From Paracentrotus lividus (Eukaryota; Echinodermata; Echinoidea; Camarodonta; Echinidae): a stretch of DNA of 64,000 bases. How positions within the stretch are numbered: position 1 is the first letter of the stretch; each line of letters begins with the position of its first letter. Location of the stretch: the NCBI GenBank assembly GCA_940671915.1, contig CALNVZ010000174.1:25262570-25326569 (forward strand), in the 5' to 3' direction. Below are positions 1-11,329 of this stretch, piece after piece. The position numbers were made by a program, and so were the translations under genes. Below the pieces are notes generated by a model, which saw nothing but the letters and a program-made list of their open reading frames with translations, was not told the DNA's origin and did not search any database.

Positions 1-945
1 AATACAAGAATGAACTAAAATATAAACAAACGTTATGAGGCATTCCCTCAACCTCTGAAATACTTGGCCTTTTAACAGGGTACATCCCATTCAGAGATGT
101 GATGAAATGAAAATGGCAAGAGGGAAATATTTTTGGGTGCTAACACGGCTGCATGCAACAAAGACACTAATGCATACAATCTGTAATGTTTGATATACAA
201 ATGTACAGTTCAGAGAAATGAACACACTGTATAACTACCAAAAATCTCATCTGACATGTGTATTTTACATTACCAGTTCTTATGTTGTTGCTGCCTCATG
301 TCTAAAGAACAGAAAGAACTTGTACAAATGTATGATACAGTTATTTGCTAGCACAATTTAATACAGGCAATTACTTATCAATAAAGTCTACTCACAATTT
401 GTGCAAAGCATTTTTGTTAACTGTTTTTAGTATCACAAGATTGTTATTGTGACGAGATGACCGATTTGTTCCATGCACCTTTTTATAATGGGAGTGGACT
501 GTATCATGACTCTAAATAAAAGAATTAAAAAACTAAAGTAACCAAGGCTGAATGTTCAAATGAAATTACACTAAAATCAACTTTTACGGCATGCACTTTT
601 CTAGTCTAATAATCACTTCGATTAAAGCAAGTTTTTAGACCAGATTATGCGACTCCATAACAATTGCTGTGCTGCAAATTCCATACACTAATCCAATGAC
701 CAACTTCAACCCTAGACTTAACGCTGTACCCTACCCTAAACCTAAACCTAACATAAAACCCTATTGCAACCCTAACCCTACATCTTAGACCAGGTAAAGC
801 CCGGAACAATTGTCGTAGGAGCAATTGTATCACTAATTACGCAACACATTTGGTATCTACCTCTTGTAAGTTGAACAGAGTTTTGTGGTCCCAAGAGCTA
901 CGACTTATACAAAGTTAGCTGTATTAAAACTACCATCTACATTTA
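1..945. other. LRR1 3' flank and 3' UTR region
   Basis: This should contain the LRR1 3' UTR on the minus strand, but I see no clear AATAAA in that direction. A degenerate patch of CCCTAA-like words at about 725-785 is short and irregular. No gene recognised. Confidence 0.4.
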
Positions 946-1201
946 TCATCTACCATTGGAGAACCTAACTTGACACTTGTAAGAGCAGAAGAAGCCCTTC
1001 ATAACGATGGAATGTGTCCTGCGCTGAAAGTCAGAAGTTGTCACTGTGTGGGCTATATGGGAGAGCTTGAGGGGTGTGGAAAACGTTCCATGGGGTTGAC
1101 CTTCGACACTGATGGGTATACCGTGAAAGCACCAGTGCCATCGAGAAGGGGACAGGTAGAAGCACAATGTGACTGGGATGTTGCCCTCTTTGTATGGTAG
1201 C
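946..1201 (-). CDS. LRR1: LRR1 coding exon 5 (Cul2 box and C-terminus)
   Basis: Acceptor CTCTTGAAG; the first G completes Lys341, then LPYKEGNIPVTL. It carries the Cul2 box IPVTLCFYL and the conserved LSHIAHTV segment (human LHSVAHTV). It ends FSNGR followed by TGA at 948-946. Confidence 0.92.
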
Positions 1202-4200
1202 CTTCAAGAGAAATTGAGATATAAAATAATTTCTCAAAACTGCATGTAAATTATGTAAGACGCTATTATAAAGAGTGGATTGAAAAGCCAAGATCAATGC
1301 ACAACCATGTAGATGGTGTAGATGGGGTTAAAAAAAAACTAATGCACTAACTTCATACTTCATGTGAAAAGAGTATCTGTTCTTTTTATGAGAGCTGTGT
1401 CCTTTAACGTGATCAATTGCAAATCATTAGTAACCAATCAGGACTGTTGTTGCGTAGACTTCTTGCATGAAACTATCACTCTAAACCAATCAGAATGTTT
1501 GGTTTAAATTTGCAACTGACCGTAACTCTGCATGTTACAGGGCATAGGTTCAAACAGCTCTCATGATAAATACATGTATCCTAGAATATCAAGTGCAATA
1601 TCAACAAAAAATTATTGGTTCACTATTACTTGAAATAAAATTGTGATAGAGAAACAAGAATAACCATAAAGGTATCTTATACAGAAAAAAACTTGAGTCT
1701 GGAACATTTTGCTTGTTAAATCAGTTGTAATAAACAACACAAAACATTTTGATTCCATTTGGAGTAAAGAAATAAGTTGTCACACCAGGTAATTCATTAT
1801 ATCAAAATACATTATATGGTTATCCTTGACTTGAAAAAGAGAATGAAATGTCCACTCACTTGGCTGTAATGACTGTTCTCCCAGCTAGTTCCACCAGGGT
1901 AGGCAACGGCTTGGGAATCTCTGTGACAGCTATCGAGCTGATTGCTACAAATAACCCTGACTCACATCCTGACAGGTCTATCTCCTCAAGCCTCAGTTCC
2001 GAGAAAGAAGACGGCACAAATTTAATTGCATTGTTGCTCATGTTTAGAAACCTTAGATGATGCAACTTCCCAAAGTTTTCTGGTAACGACTCTAGACCAT
2101 TGTTGGAGATGTTGAGTCTAACAAGCTTTGCTAAATTCCCCAGTTCAAAGGGTAAACGTTTGATTTTATTGTGTGAAATGTCCAGGCATTGCAATGTCCT
2201 TGCCAGGTGTTGACTTTTGCACAGGCCCACAGGTAGAAATTGGAATTGGTTATGTGAGAGTTTGAGTTCAGAGAGGTGTGTTAGCTGATCTAGAGTTTCA
2301 GGGATCTCAGTAATGCTGTTAGAGGTGAGGTCCAGTCTCCTCAGGTTTTTTATTTGAAGAATCCTGCTGTCTACTTTCTTCAAACCACAACCTTTGAAAG
2401 AAGGATACATCACGGGGGTACAACTGAAATTATCAAATCTAGGCAAAGAATCATTGCTGTCTTTTCAGAACGCTCATATTGACAAAATTACATTTACACA
2501 TGCATTAACATACATTAGTTACAATTAGCTTCATGTACATGTTGCACAACTTGTAGTTACTAGGATTTGCCCGTAGGCACCACAGGCCAATTTTTGTGAT
2601 GTCTTCGTTTTTTTTTTTTATGGCTGTAGGAAAGGTAATGCAAAAACCTCATAGGTGCCATTCCTGCCTCATGCACGTTTTTAATTTTTTTTTTAAATGT
2701 ATGTGTGACATAATTTTTCTATGACATCAGCCGAAAAGAGGAGATCTGCATAAGATGTATAAATAATTAAACAAATGTAAAAACCGAATCATTAGATGCA
2801 ATCATAATAACAGCAATAATAGTTACATTTATATAGCGCTAAAAATATACAGTGTCCCCAAAAATTATTCGTACACTTTGAAAAAATGGAATTGAATAAA
2901 TCGATGTTGCTTTGAAATTTTAATTACTATTTATATCAGATGGTAAGTAATGTCACTATCACCTAAACACTAAATCTCAAATGTTCCGTCAGTCTCAGAA
3001 GTTCTAGGCCGCCATTTGCAATTTTCATGGCCCGAAAATGATTTGTACACTTCAGAAAATGGGTTTTTAAAGGAGTGTTTAAAATTTTGGGGGTCTTCTT
3101 TGGCTTCCAGGGCAGTCATCAACCTCCTTGGCATACTGTTGACCAATTTAGCTCTCATTTCACGGCCAATACTATTCAAAGTTCGCTGGAGCTGCTGGAT
3201 GTTGGATGGTCAGTCTAGAGGGCGCTGTTGCTTCAGATTACCTCTCATGTGCTAATGGGGATTAAATCTGGGCAGTGAGGTGCCCTTTCTTGCAGCTTAA
3301 CATGTTTCTGTTGCAATATTGCTTTAATATGGTTTGCTGTGTACTTGGGGTCATTGTTATGTTGGACCGTAAATTTCAGACTTCAAGCAGATGGGAGCAT
3401 CTGAGCCATTCTGAGGGCCAAGAATATCCTCATGGTTTCAGCATTCATGATGCCACGTCATGAAAATTATCTCTTTAACTCTACTGGCTGCCATACAACT
3501 CCAAATCATGAAACATCCTCTACTGTGCTTCACTGTTGACTCCAAGAATGACTGACTGAAAGCTTCCTATAAGACACACATGATCCCGTGCATCATATCC
3601 TCCCACTTTTGAACTAATTCGGTCTTAGGACAGAGTGCTAGAACTCTGCACGCTTATTCACATGTTGTTTTGCAAAAGCATGACGCTTCTTTGTTACTGT
3701 CCCTAACATTTGGCTTCTTTCTTGCCCATTATTCCACTTATAGTCATGTAGCCATTTAGCCTGTTGCACACACTCTTGAGGGCACCCAGTCATTTCTCAG
3801 CTTCTGTGGCCTTGGATACAATTTTCTTTGGTCGCAAATTGCAATATTTCATTGCTTACTGTCTGACTATCAACATCATCATGAAAACTGATGTCCATGA
3901 GACTACTTTTGCCTCTTAGAGGCTCCCACTTGCGTAAAGGCTGATTGGTCTTCAAGTTGTGTTCCAACATGACAGGGACCCCAAGCATGCAGCGAAGCAT
4001 ATTAAAGCATTATTTTAGCAGAAACTTGTTAAGAAGCTAGAAAAGGCACCTCATAGCCCAGATTTAATCCCCATTTAGCACATGAGAGGTGATCTGAAGC
4101 GACAGCGCCCTCTAGACTGACCATCCAACATCCAGCAGCTCCAGGAATCGCTCCAGCGAACTTGGAATGGTATTGGCCGTGAAATGAGTGCTAAATTGGT

Positions 4201-6460
4201 CGACAGTATGCCAAGGAGGTTAATGAATGCCCTGGAAGCCAAAGAAGCCCCGTCTACCCCTAAATTTTAAACACTCCTTTAAAAACCCATCTTCTGAAGT
4301 GTACAAACAATTTTTGGGCCATGAAAATTGCAAATGGCGGCCTAGAACTTCCGAGACTGACGGAACATTTGAGATTTAGGGTTCAGGTGATGGTGACATT
4401 ACCGATTATAAAATGGCTCTGTGATTTTACGCATCGTGGTTGGTCAAAACACGTCACGTGTGATGCTGTATTTTCGATGCAATGCACCAGCGTGCATTTT
4501 TCTGTGCAAAAAAAGTGATAAACACACTCTCATTCGGGTCTTTTCCATGTCTTGTTTACTTTCTTGGATGACGATTGTGATGTAGATCTTAAGCTACTTA
4601 CCAAAAATTTCAAGGGATAATCCCTCAAGATCTACTAGAGCTAGCAAAATGTCGCAATTTTATAAAAGCATTAACACACTTCCTGTATTGTGCGATTAAA
4701 TGAAATGCAGTGATCGCTCGATGCTTCAGATGGGGCGCAGCTGCACACTCGCCTGCGGCTCGTTACAGCGCAACCCCTATCTAAAGCTATCTCGCGGTGC
4801 ACTGCATTCACCGCTAACGCATGCTCGGGAGTGTGTTAATGCTATACCATCTGATATAAATAGTAATTGAAATTTCAAACCAACATCGATTTGTTTAATT
4901 TCATTTTTTCGAAGTGTACAAATAATTTTGGGGGGCACTGTATATCCACCTTGGTGTTTCTAAGCACTGATGATCACTTACCATTGACCTGAAGAGATTC
5001 CATACTCTTGGAAAAACCGGTGTGGATGGGATAGTCCTGGCGCCTCTGGATCACCATGTTAGTCTTGGGCCTCTCTACCTGGGACTGCTTGGCTGGGACT
5101 AAACTGGAGAGCTGGACATTGGGCACATCTTGGTCTCTATGGGCTAGATTTACTGCTGTCAAGAATGCCTTCAGTTGCAGAGGGTCAGCCTACATGATAA
5201 TGGAGTTAAAAGGAATTGTAAGGATGTAATTCTGAAATGGATTATCAAAATACCATGTATGCCTTTCATCATAAATTGATTGAATTCTGAAAGAATTAGG
5301 TATACTCAGTTTCATCAGTTTTGATGCTTGAAAAGGGGTCCAAAGATTATAATTGTTCCATGAAAATGTGTTTCAGAAATCTTATCTTTAAAATATCCCC
5401 CTAATACACATACAATAAAAAATAAATAAATTGTAGACCACTAATAACTGTAAATAATTTATGATACTCTGCATGCATGTGTAACTAGTACAATTTGTAA
5501 GACTTGTTACAATCAAATTATAAAATACCTGCATAATACTACAATTTATAAAAACAATATTGTTGTTATTTATAGACATCTCAGCAGGAATCTAATTGAA
5601 AGAAATAAAAACTTTGCAATCCTTTTCCCAATGTCTGTCAGGCAAAATTTGCTTCTTGTTTTTCTAAAACCTAAAATCAGTCATGTTGGTTAAGATCATT
5701 TAAGTTCATTATGCATCGAATTGACAACAACCCTTATCTTGTAGCACTATAAACATTGGATATCCTATTTGGAGTTGCTGAAGCCTTACCTTGCTAATAC
5801 AGACATCTTGAGCAGGTTCATGCAGGCGAATGGTTGCCTTGCCTTCCTGGACAAAACGGCCAAAGATCTTTACCACATTCCCTTTCAACTATGAAACAAC
5901 AATAAGGAAACAGTAAAACATTTAAAATCATTCTTCCATTTACATTTATCTTAAGACTCTACATTTTGTAATAATCATACCAGCTACAGCTTTTTGTTTA
6001 ACATTGAATTGGATAGTGAGATTATTTGAGAGAATCTTTGGCTTCAGAACTCATTTTTGGTTTATTGACACTAGATACAAAAGTGGAAACATGTCATCTT
6101 AGAGAAAATGGTCCTCTTAAACTTTTACAGCAAAAAACTCTCCCTATTCAAATCATTTTTTTTTTTTGAGACACAACTGAAATATAATAAAATAGAAATT
6201 AAAAAAATTAGTGTCTTAGAAATAGGGTGACCCTGCTCTGCAACCACCACCTAGAGATGAAATGTTGAAAAACTTACACAATATTTTGCTCCATCACGGT
6301 CTTTAGCTGTGCAAATTGCAAGAAAGATGCCACCTTCTTTGTTTCCAGCTAACGGTCGCCGACCAATCACAAGAGAGGCTCTTATGGAACGACCTTTCTT
6401 GACCATACCATGTGATGGCAGCCTTCGGTTCTGAATTTCAACATCACACGGAAGTCGCAT
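946..6460 (-). CDS. LRR1: LRR1 (PPIL5), CUL2 ubiquitin-ligase substrate receptor, complete gene, 5 coding exons
   Basis: Coding exons in transcript order are 6460-6278, 5888-5790, 5189-4982, 2391-1860 and 1201-946. All junctions are GT/AG and the phases agree, giving 425 residues (human LRR1 is about 414). Residues 1-95 match the N-terminal PH-like part of LRR1, starting MRLPCDVEI. Exon 4 supplies the leucine-rich repeats (LDLTSN, LKLSHN, LDISHN, LNISNN, LNMSNN). At the C-terminus, TLVELAGRTV (about 328-337) fits a BC box with Ala in place of Cys, and IPVTLCFYL (349-357) fits the Cul2 box. A Cys-containing tail with FFCSYKC follows. In known biology, CRL2-LRR1 ubiquitinates MCM7 of the CMG helicase at replication termination, in the nucleus. 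I chose the ATG at 6460 rather than the in-frame one at 6478 because it matches the human N-terminus and an acceptor lies between them. No frameshift or stop was seen, so the gene looks intact. Confidence 0.93.
1405..1545 (+). repeat. Dispersed short repeat, copy A (partner at 46253-46400)
   Basis: Both copies share, in order, GTAACCAAT, GACTTCTTGCAT, AACCAATCA and TTTAAATTTGCAA, with similar spacing and the same orientation. The outer parts are loosely inverted (ATTGCAAAT and ATTTGCAAC), suggesting a small MITE-like element. This copy lies in the LRR1 intron between exons 4 and 5. Confidence 0.65.
1860..2391 (-). CDS. LRR1: LRR1 coding exon 4 (leucine-rich repeats)
   Basis: Acceptor TTTCAAAG; the exon begins with two bases that complete the Gly codon started in exon 3 (VNGCGLKKVD; human SYCGLVRVD). 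About six leucine-rich repeats of roughly 23 residues follow, with LxxLxLSxN cores. It ends GRTVITA plus AA before the donor GTGAGT. The BC-box-like TLVELAGRTV is at its end. The reading frame upstream of 2391 stays open to 2446, but only the acceptor at 2392-2393 gives the right phase. Confidence 0.93.
2392..2849. other. LRR1 intron sequence left of the Tc1 relic
   Basis: AT-rich intron with T runs at about 2610 and 2690. Nothing else recognised. Confidence 0.6.
2970..3580 (-). pseudogene. Tc1-like transposase fragment (minus strand)
   Basis: On the minus strand, 3580 down to 3470 gives KHSRGCFMIWSCMAAS, the block before the second catalytic Asp region in Tc1 transposases. Lower coordinates give NSIGREMRAKLVNSMPRR and LEAKEDPQ. 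It is broken by stops and is a degenerate relic within the 2850-4940 element. Confidence 0.7.
3960..4290 (+). pseudogene. Tc1-like transposase C-terminal fragment (plus strand)
   Basis: Reading across several frames gives DPKHAAKHIKAL, then KLEKAPHSPDLIPI, then ESLQRTWNGIGREM and LVDSMPRRLMNALE, in the order found in Tc1 transposases. At least one stop and several frame changes break it. An inverted copy of the same part lies at about 2970-3290. Confidence 0.75.
4982..5189 (-). CDS. LRR1: LRR1 coding exon 3
   Basis: Starts in phase 0 after the acceptor CATGTAG with ADPLQLKAFLTAVNLAHRD and ends in phase 1 after AATG, before GTAAGT. The human counterpart reads LKGFLSAMRLAHRG. It links the N-terminal domain to the leucine-rich repeats. 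Confidence 0.92.
5190..6277. other. LRR1 introns flanking exon 2
   Basis: Ordinary AT-rich intron DNA on both sides of exon 2 (5190-5789 and 5889-6277). No repeat or gene recognised. Confidence 0.6.
5790..5888 (-). CDS. LRR1: LRR1 coding exon 2
   Basis: A 99-nt phase 0-0 exon with acceptor TTTCATAG and donor GTAAGG. It encodes 33 residues including GRFVQEGKATIRLHEP and ending CISK. The human counterpart is TKFVDEGKATVRLKEP to CLSK. It completes the N-terminal PH-like domain. Confidence 0.92.
6278..6460 (-). CDS. LRR1: LRR1 coding exon 1
   Basis: Encodes residues 1-61, MRLPCDVEI to KDRDGAKYC, and ends in phase 0 at TGT before the donor GTAAGT (GT at 6277-6276). It aligns with human MKLHCEVEV to KDKRGTRYE. 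An upstream in-frame ATG at 6478 would add six residues but sits just before a likely acceptor (T-rich run, then GACAG, exon from 6471). Confidence 0.9.
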
Positions 6461-6471
6461 GTTTCTGTTTC

Positions 6472-7197
6472 CTGTCATTTAAAAAAAAAATCAGCAATAA
6501 ATAAAAGAGAATTTTGAAGTGATCACATTTTTAACGCAGTGAAACCTCTCACAGGGCACAATAAACCTCTCATGCATGGGACAACATAAATATGCATGAC
6601 GACGATCACCATTTGTGTACGAACAACCTCATTTTCATATAATCATGGATTATATGGAAGCTTGGTGAGTCCTCATTTTCACTTTGTTTTATTTCTGAAT
6701 TGGTGAATAGCACCATTCAATTAGTCGAAGTTATCTTCAGCATGTAGATTATGGCATTTTGATGGCAGTTGCCAGTAATGAACGCAATAACGCCACAACC
6801 ACATATTTTTTGAAGGTGAGTCTGGCAACTTTGCTTGCTATTTTGGTCTCTATTTTGGTTATGATTGACAGCAATTATTAAGTTCTACAAGGAAAGGGTG
6901 TGTAATGCATTCGCGCTGAGCTTGCTTCCCTTGATTTAATTCCGTCAAAGTTCAACGCACACACATCGTCACATGATTGATATGCACCAGGTGATGTTGA
7001 GCTTTGTGCAACACACAGACCAACCAGTACCCGTCGCGAAGTGATGGGGACTGACTGATCATGATGATTTGTTGTGCGGCTGGTATACCCCGAATCTCTC
7101 CCAAGTAATATATTTTTTTTAAATGATACTCACATTGAATTTATGTAACTACCAAGAATACAAGAGCAGATAGGTTCTTCCACATATTTATGTTGTC
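6472..7197. other. Probable LRR1 5' UTR intron, unique part
   Basis: No coding segment or repeat recognised before the hAT-like MITE. The only landmark is the T-rich run preceding the exon acceptor near 6480. Confidence 0.45.
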
Positions 7198-7204
7198 ATA
7201 TTAC

Positions 7205-7833
7205 TAGGGTTGGGCGAATCTCAACTTTTTTTTTCAAACAAGTTGTTTTCATAGTAAAATTCGACGTAGAAACTGAAAATGACAATTATTTTTGCATACG
7301 ATGACGTCTTACGTCGCTAAAGTGCAAAAAACCAAAATGGCCGCCAAAATAGCGTATTATGCCCAATTATCATACTTTTTATACGTATAAACCACTTTTA
7401 TTACGTTTTTATATGTCTTTTGGGTGTCAGGGAACCCAACATGATTAATCCAACAAGATTAATCCTACCTAAGTTGACTGTTAGTGTAGTTTGGTAGTTA
7501 GTTTCAGTCAATATCGAGCAAAAATCACCTCATATCAAAATCACTAATTAACACCTATAACCATACTAGGTACATTTGGTCATGATAAAATTGTCAGATT
7601 TGAGCTTTTAAACCATCAAAATCCATAAAGAAACAAAATAAAACCGGTTTATACCTATAAAGTGTGTGATGAATGGGCAAAATACACTATTTTGGTTTTT
7701 TGCACTTTAGCGACGTCAGACTTCATTGTACACAAAAATCATTGTCATTTTTGGATTCTACATCAAATTTGACTATAGAAACAACTTGTTTGACATAACT
7801 TTTCAGAAAAAAGTCATTATTTGCCCAACCCTA
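7205..7833. mobile_element. hAT-like MITE with about 150-bp inverted arms
   Basis: The left end TAGGGTTGGGCGAA and right end TTTGCCCAACCCTA are inverted. The arms continue through ACTTTAGCGACGTC-type sequence for about 150 bp (7205-7355 and 7680-7833). ATATTAC directly flanks both ends (7198-7204 and 7834-7840), a 7-8 bp target duplication typical of hAT elements. No transposase is encoded. Confidence 0.75.
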
Positions 7834-7969
7834 ATATTACAGTGAGTGATTGATATTTGAAGGCAAAAATCAGTTCTAAACACGTAACTTGTGTTCATAT
7901 CGCAAATATGGTTCATGGCGATATAAACCCCCGGTCGCGAGCACCGTCTGCTAGCAAGCTAGCAAGGCG

Positions 7970-8370
7970 GCTAGAGCAGGCGGCTATATAGACCTAGGCT
8001 GCTCTGTCTTCATCGCGTATCTCTCTGAAGACAGAGAGCTTCCATTGCGTGAGCTGTTCAAATTTGTAGTGCTGTATTCTCCGTTAAATTTCCCCAAATT
8101 TCATGGGAAAAACTTACAGAAATCCCCAAAACCCAACTTCAACAAGACAGTTGGGCATCAAGAAGGACAATTTCTAGAGAAAATCTACTTGCAGATGCGG
8201 TAAGTGGAGTAACTTTCATCTTATAGATCTATAATATGATCACCGAAAAACACACTCGGCTATGTACACTGCATTTTGAACAGCACACGCAATGGAAGCT
8301 CTCTGTCCTCAGAGGGGATTACGATGAGGACAGATCAGCCTCAGTCTAGCGGCTATTAAACGCTCCGTAT
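7970..8370. repeat. Foldback repeat (small MITE-like)
   Basis: The segment GAGAGCTTCCATTGCGTG near 8035 recurs inverted near 8285 (CACGCAATGGAAGCTCTC). The similarity extends about 80 bp on each side (7980-8062 and 8277-8360), forming a hairpin with a loop of roughly 210 bp. No coding capacity seen. Confidence 0.65.
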
Positions 8371-8415
8371 GCGCTGCTGTTCAAAAGCACAGCAATTTTT
8401 TCTACTTCCGGGTCG

Positions 8416-8642
8416 ACCCGTAGGATGGGGTGTCCGGACACTTTACAAAATTGAAGCCGTGTGTTTTGTCTTTGGATTAAGCAAAAAATACATTTTGAAT
8501 CGTGCTTATCATCATCAATATTTGTTCTTCATATTTTTTACCCCCGGCCTTGTGCTAAAAAAATACAAAAATATTGCTTGCAAAACTTTTCAAAATGGCT
8601 GATAAAAATCGACTGTCCGGACACCCAATAACTGGGTATACC
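8416..8642 (+). repeat. TGTCCGGACA-ended repeat, copy A
   Basis: Core 8428-8626 has inverted ends GGGTGTCCGGACA and TGTCCGGACACCC. An inverted copy, including the flanks (TAGGATGGGG, and AACTGGGTATACC), lies at 13478-13712. A non-autonomous element of about 200 bp with no coding capacity. Confidence 0.75.
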
Positions 8643-8966
8643 CACCAACAAGGTCACCCCATTAACATTCAACGTTAAATGAACGTTCCCTTCTACAGCG
8701 CTTGTCTATAGTTACCCCCCCCCCCTCCCCTCCTAGAGACTAATTTTTTTTCTTATTACAGTCCCACTTGTCCAAATTCATGTTATCATTCACAGAATCA
8801 CAGAACTGAACCATTTTTGAAATGCGTTTATCTCCAGATTAGTACAACATTCACAAATTTCATACAATATCACTGTTATGCTGTTAAAATAAGGGAAAGA
8901 TTGGAAAGATTCGTTATCATATTTCAAAATAATGGATCTTTATCATTAATATTATGAACAACTTAC

Positions 8967-9130
8967 CACAGCTTCGGTTTCTAATTGCCCGCCAGAGAAA
9001 CAAAAATGTCAGTCTGTACAGTCGCGTTCGTTGAGGGCGTTGTTCATTTAATTCGCGAGTCGAGTTCGAGTTGTTCATCCATTTCTGTGATATACAGCCT
9101 GGATTGCTGGAAGGGACATGAAAAACAAGT
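8967..9130 (-). other. Probable LRR1 non-coding first exon (5' UTR)
   Basis: On the minus strand, AGCTGTG is followed by a strong donor GTAAGT (exon end at 8967). The only good acceptor before the LRR1 start is at 6473-6472, so a 5' UTR exon here followed by a 2.5 kb intron is the simplest model. The transcription start is not visible, so the 9130 boundary is a guess. The stretch contains a short upstream reading frame starting MDEQLELDS that stops before the donor. This is inference without transcript evidence. Confidence 0.4.
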
Positions 9131-9800
9131 GAATTCAAGGCATTTAATACTGATGTTGGGTATGTTTGTATTTTTGAATTACACTCCCGTATTCATTATA
9201 TATTTTAGGTGTTATTTTAATATGTATTAAAATGTTTTTCTTAATTTGTTTGTCGTTTCAACGAACGCTCCCATTTTTTCTGCCGAACCAACAAACGCTT
9301 TCTTGCGCTTGCTGCTCCGATGTGACGGGAGGGCAGTGGCCCAGAAAGCACTCGGGTTTCGCTGTGTTCAATGTTATAAAATGTGGCGCCTCTGTGATTT
9401 TACTGAATGGCATTACAATTTATGAAGGAGGGACCAAAAGCTACGCACTTAGTTTTTGACGATTTAGAAATCATAAAATTTAATATTTCATATTACTATT
9501 TTTATACCATCTTTTGCTACATTTTCTGAGGATTAACTTGGTGAAAAAAACATGGAATAAAACTAACGTAGAGTCTAACGTTAGATCTAACTTAACTTAG
9601 ATCTAACGTTAGGCCTAACAGCAATTACGAAAATCGCTGTCAGATCGAAACCCTCTCCTCCGTTGCCGTCACGGCGTCAGAACAGAACAGGTCTTAAGTC
9701 TACGCACTCACTTTGAAGCACGCTACCAGTACCACCGTTACATTCTGAGCCCACGACCCACACTACAGAATCGCGATTACGTTTTATGAATTAGGTTCTA
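9000..9800. promoter_or_regulatory. Candidate LRR1 promoter zone
   Basis: CpG dinucleotides are denser here than in the surrounding DNA (for example around 9020-9070 and 9650-9780). The zone lies just upstream of the inferred LRR1 first exon. No TATA box or other defining element was recognised. A run of related words TCTAACGTTAGATCTAAC occurs at 9570-9615. Confidence 0.25.
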
Positions 9801-10139
9801 AATCGGAAAATAAAGACTTATACGTACCGCTTTCTGGATGTGTGGTTCTTTGTTATTTCCATTAACTTGCCTCCATATTCACTAATCTGATTTTCCTTGA
9901 AAAATTAGTTGAATCCACAATTAAAAATGTGAATTCGAGAGATACGACACGCACGTCTAGGTAAACAGCTAGGCAACTAACATGCTGTTTTCAAAAGAAC
10001 GTAGAGGGCCAAAACACAAATAACGCCTTGCGGTACATTTTAGGGTAAAGGTACTACTTCCGAGAGTACTTTTGCATTCCATTCTGATTATATCGCTGAC
10101 CGATATATCAACTGAGGTCAAAGCAAATAATTAGATAAA

Positions 10140-10215
10140 AAAGAAAGAAGAAGAAAAATAAAAGATAAAAACAAACAAGAAAGAAAGAAAAAAAGAAAAG
10201 AAAAGAAACAGAGTG
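10140..10215 (+). repeat. A/G-rich low-complexity patch
   Basis: Runs of AAGAAAGAAG-type purine sequence, about 75 bp. Confidence 0.7.
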
Positions 10216-10388
10216 AAACTAGAGGGGGTTCAAGGCGGCATACCCACGCCTGGTGGCGCTACAGAGTAGTTGTAATACTATGGGGTCAAAACTGAAATCT
10301 ACATTATGTGTACTAACCCGGATGATTTTGTCTTAACGCATGGCTTTACACAACTCGAAATTTATGTACTGAAAAACATGACCCCTAT

Positions 10389-10932
10389 GTCAGCGAATGT
10401 TAGCGAAAGACCCAATCGTCTCCACGCTGACCGTGTCCCGGCCTATGTGTGACCGCACGCAATTCAAGCGCAGCTGAAGTTTCGGACATTTCTTTTTTGA
10501 CAATTATTGAAATTTTCAGGGTAGAAAATGAAACTTGCTGAAACTCATTTGTAATCAATTATTTCGCATTTTTGGTATCAAAATGGATTGTTGAGGTTAA
10601 GATTGAAAATTGATGTCAGTCTGATGTTTGTTCGACTACAAAAAATCGCGCATTAACGTGGGTGCGCAGACATAGCATATAATAATAGGCACTGCGCAGA
10701 CTTGGGACTCTTACTTACTATACTCAAAGAAAAGGTCAATGCAATGAAAAACAATGAAATCAATAAAACAACTTATGCTAAAAGGCATACAATTCCGTAT
10801 AAAACAACAAAATAGACACAGATATAAACTGTGCAAGGAAGACATACTAACAGCCACACACCCGGGTGCCCTCGGTTAGCGAACAACCCAATCGTCTCCA
10901 CGGCCTTTGTGTGACCGCACGTTCGTTAACCC
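10389..10932 (+). repeat. Direct duplication of a 65-80 bp segment
   Basis: ACCCAATCGTCTCCACG followed by TGTGTGACCGCACG occurs at about 10389-10470 and again at about 10866-10930, same orientation, with unrelated DNA between. Confidence 0.7.
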
Positions 10933-11329
10933 TGCTCAGTCAGGCCAGGTCACCGGCATTGGAGCTTCCTAAAAAATCGCTTGGGATCCTTGCCGCACTG
11001 GTAGCGTGTCCCAGCTGATGAATATTAATGTACTGATCATAAAAATAGTCTGCAAAACCTCCTACCTTATGACCTGGCGAGAAGATGTTCTTTATAGCCT
11101 ACACCTTGTTTCGAAAATTTGTGTTACGTTTGTGCGCATGCATGGGATATGGGCTAGCTGGGTATACTGCGCTTTACCTTTGGAAAAGACCAATTTAAGA
11201 GCTACTGCGCACTTGAACTTCGGTTGGTTTGTTTGCGCTATCTCCACTGAGGCGGATACGTGCGAAACGTGATCGATCGGCCAGAGTAAAAACAAAAGGT
11301 CACACAGAATCTGTAGGGATCAACCAATC

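Larger units (their letters stand above)
2850..4940. mobile_element. Tc1/mariner-like relic with terminal inverted repeats
   Basis: The ends are inverted repeats of about 100 bp: the left begins CAGTGTCCCCAAAAATTATT and the right ends AAATAATTTTGGGGGGCACTG, both next to TA (2848-2849 and 4941-4942), the expected Tc1/mariner target duplication. Inside are decayed transposase fragments on both strands. On the minus strand near 3470-3560, CFMIWSCMAAS resembles the Tc1 VMVWGCMAA block, and the C-terminal segment lies at about 2970-3290. On the plus strand at about 3960-4290, DPKHAAKHIKAL, SPDLIPI and REMSAKLVDSMPRR match the Tc1 C-terminal catalytic region. Frames are broken, so no active protein is made. 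Its two halves are largely inverted copies of each other. Confidence 0.85.

Noticed and set aside
725-785. Telomere-like CCCTAA words
   Set aside because: Too short and irregular for an interstitial telomeric repeat, and there is no array.
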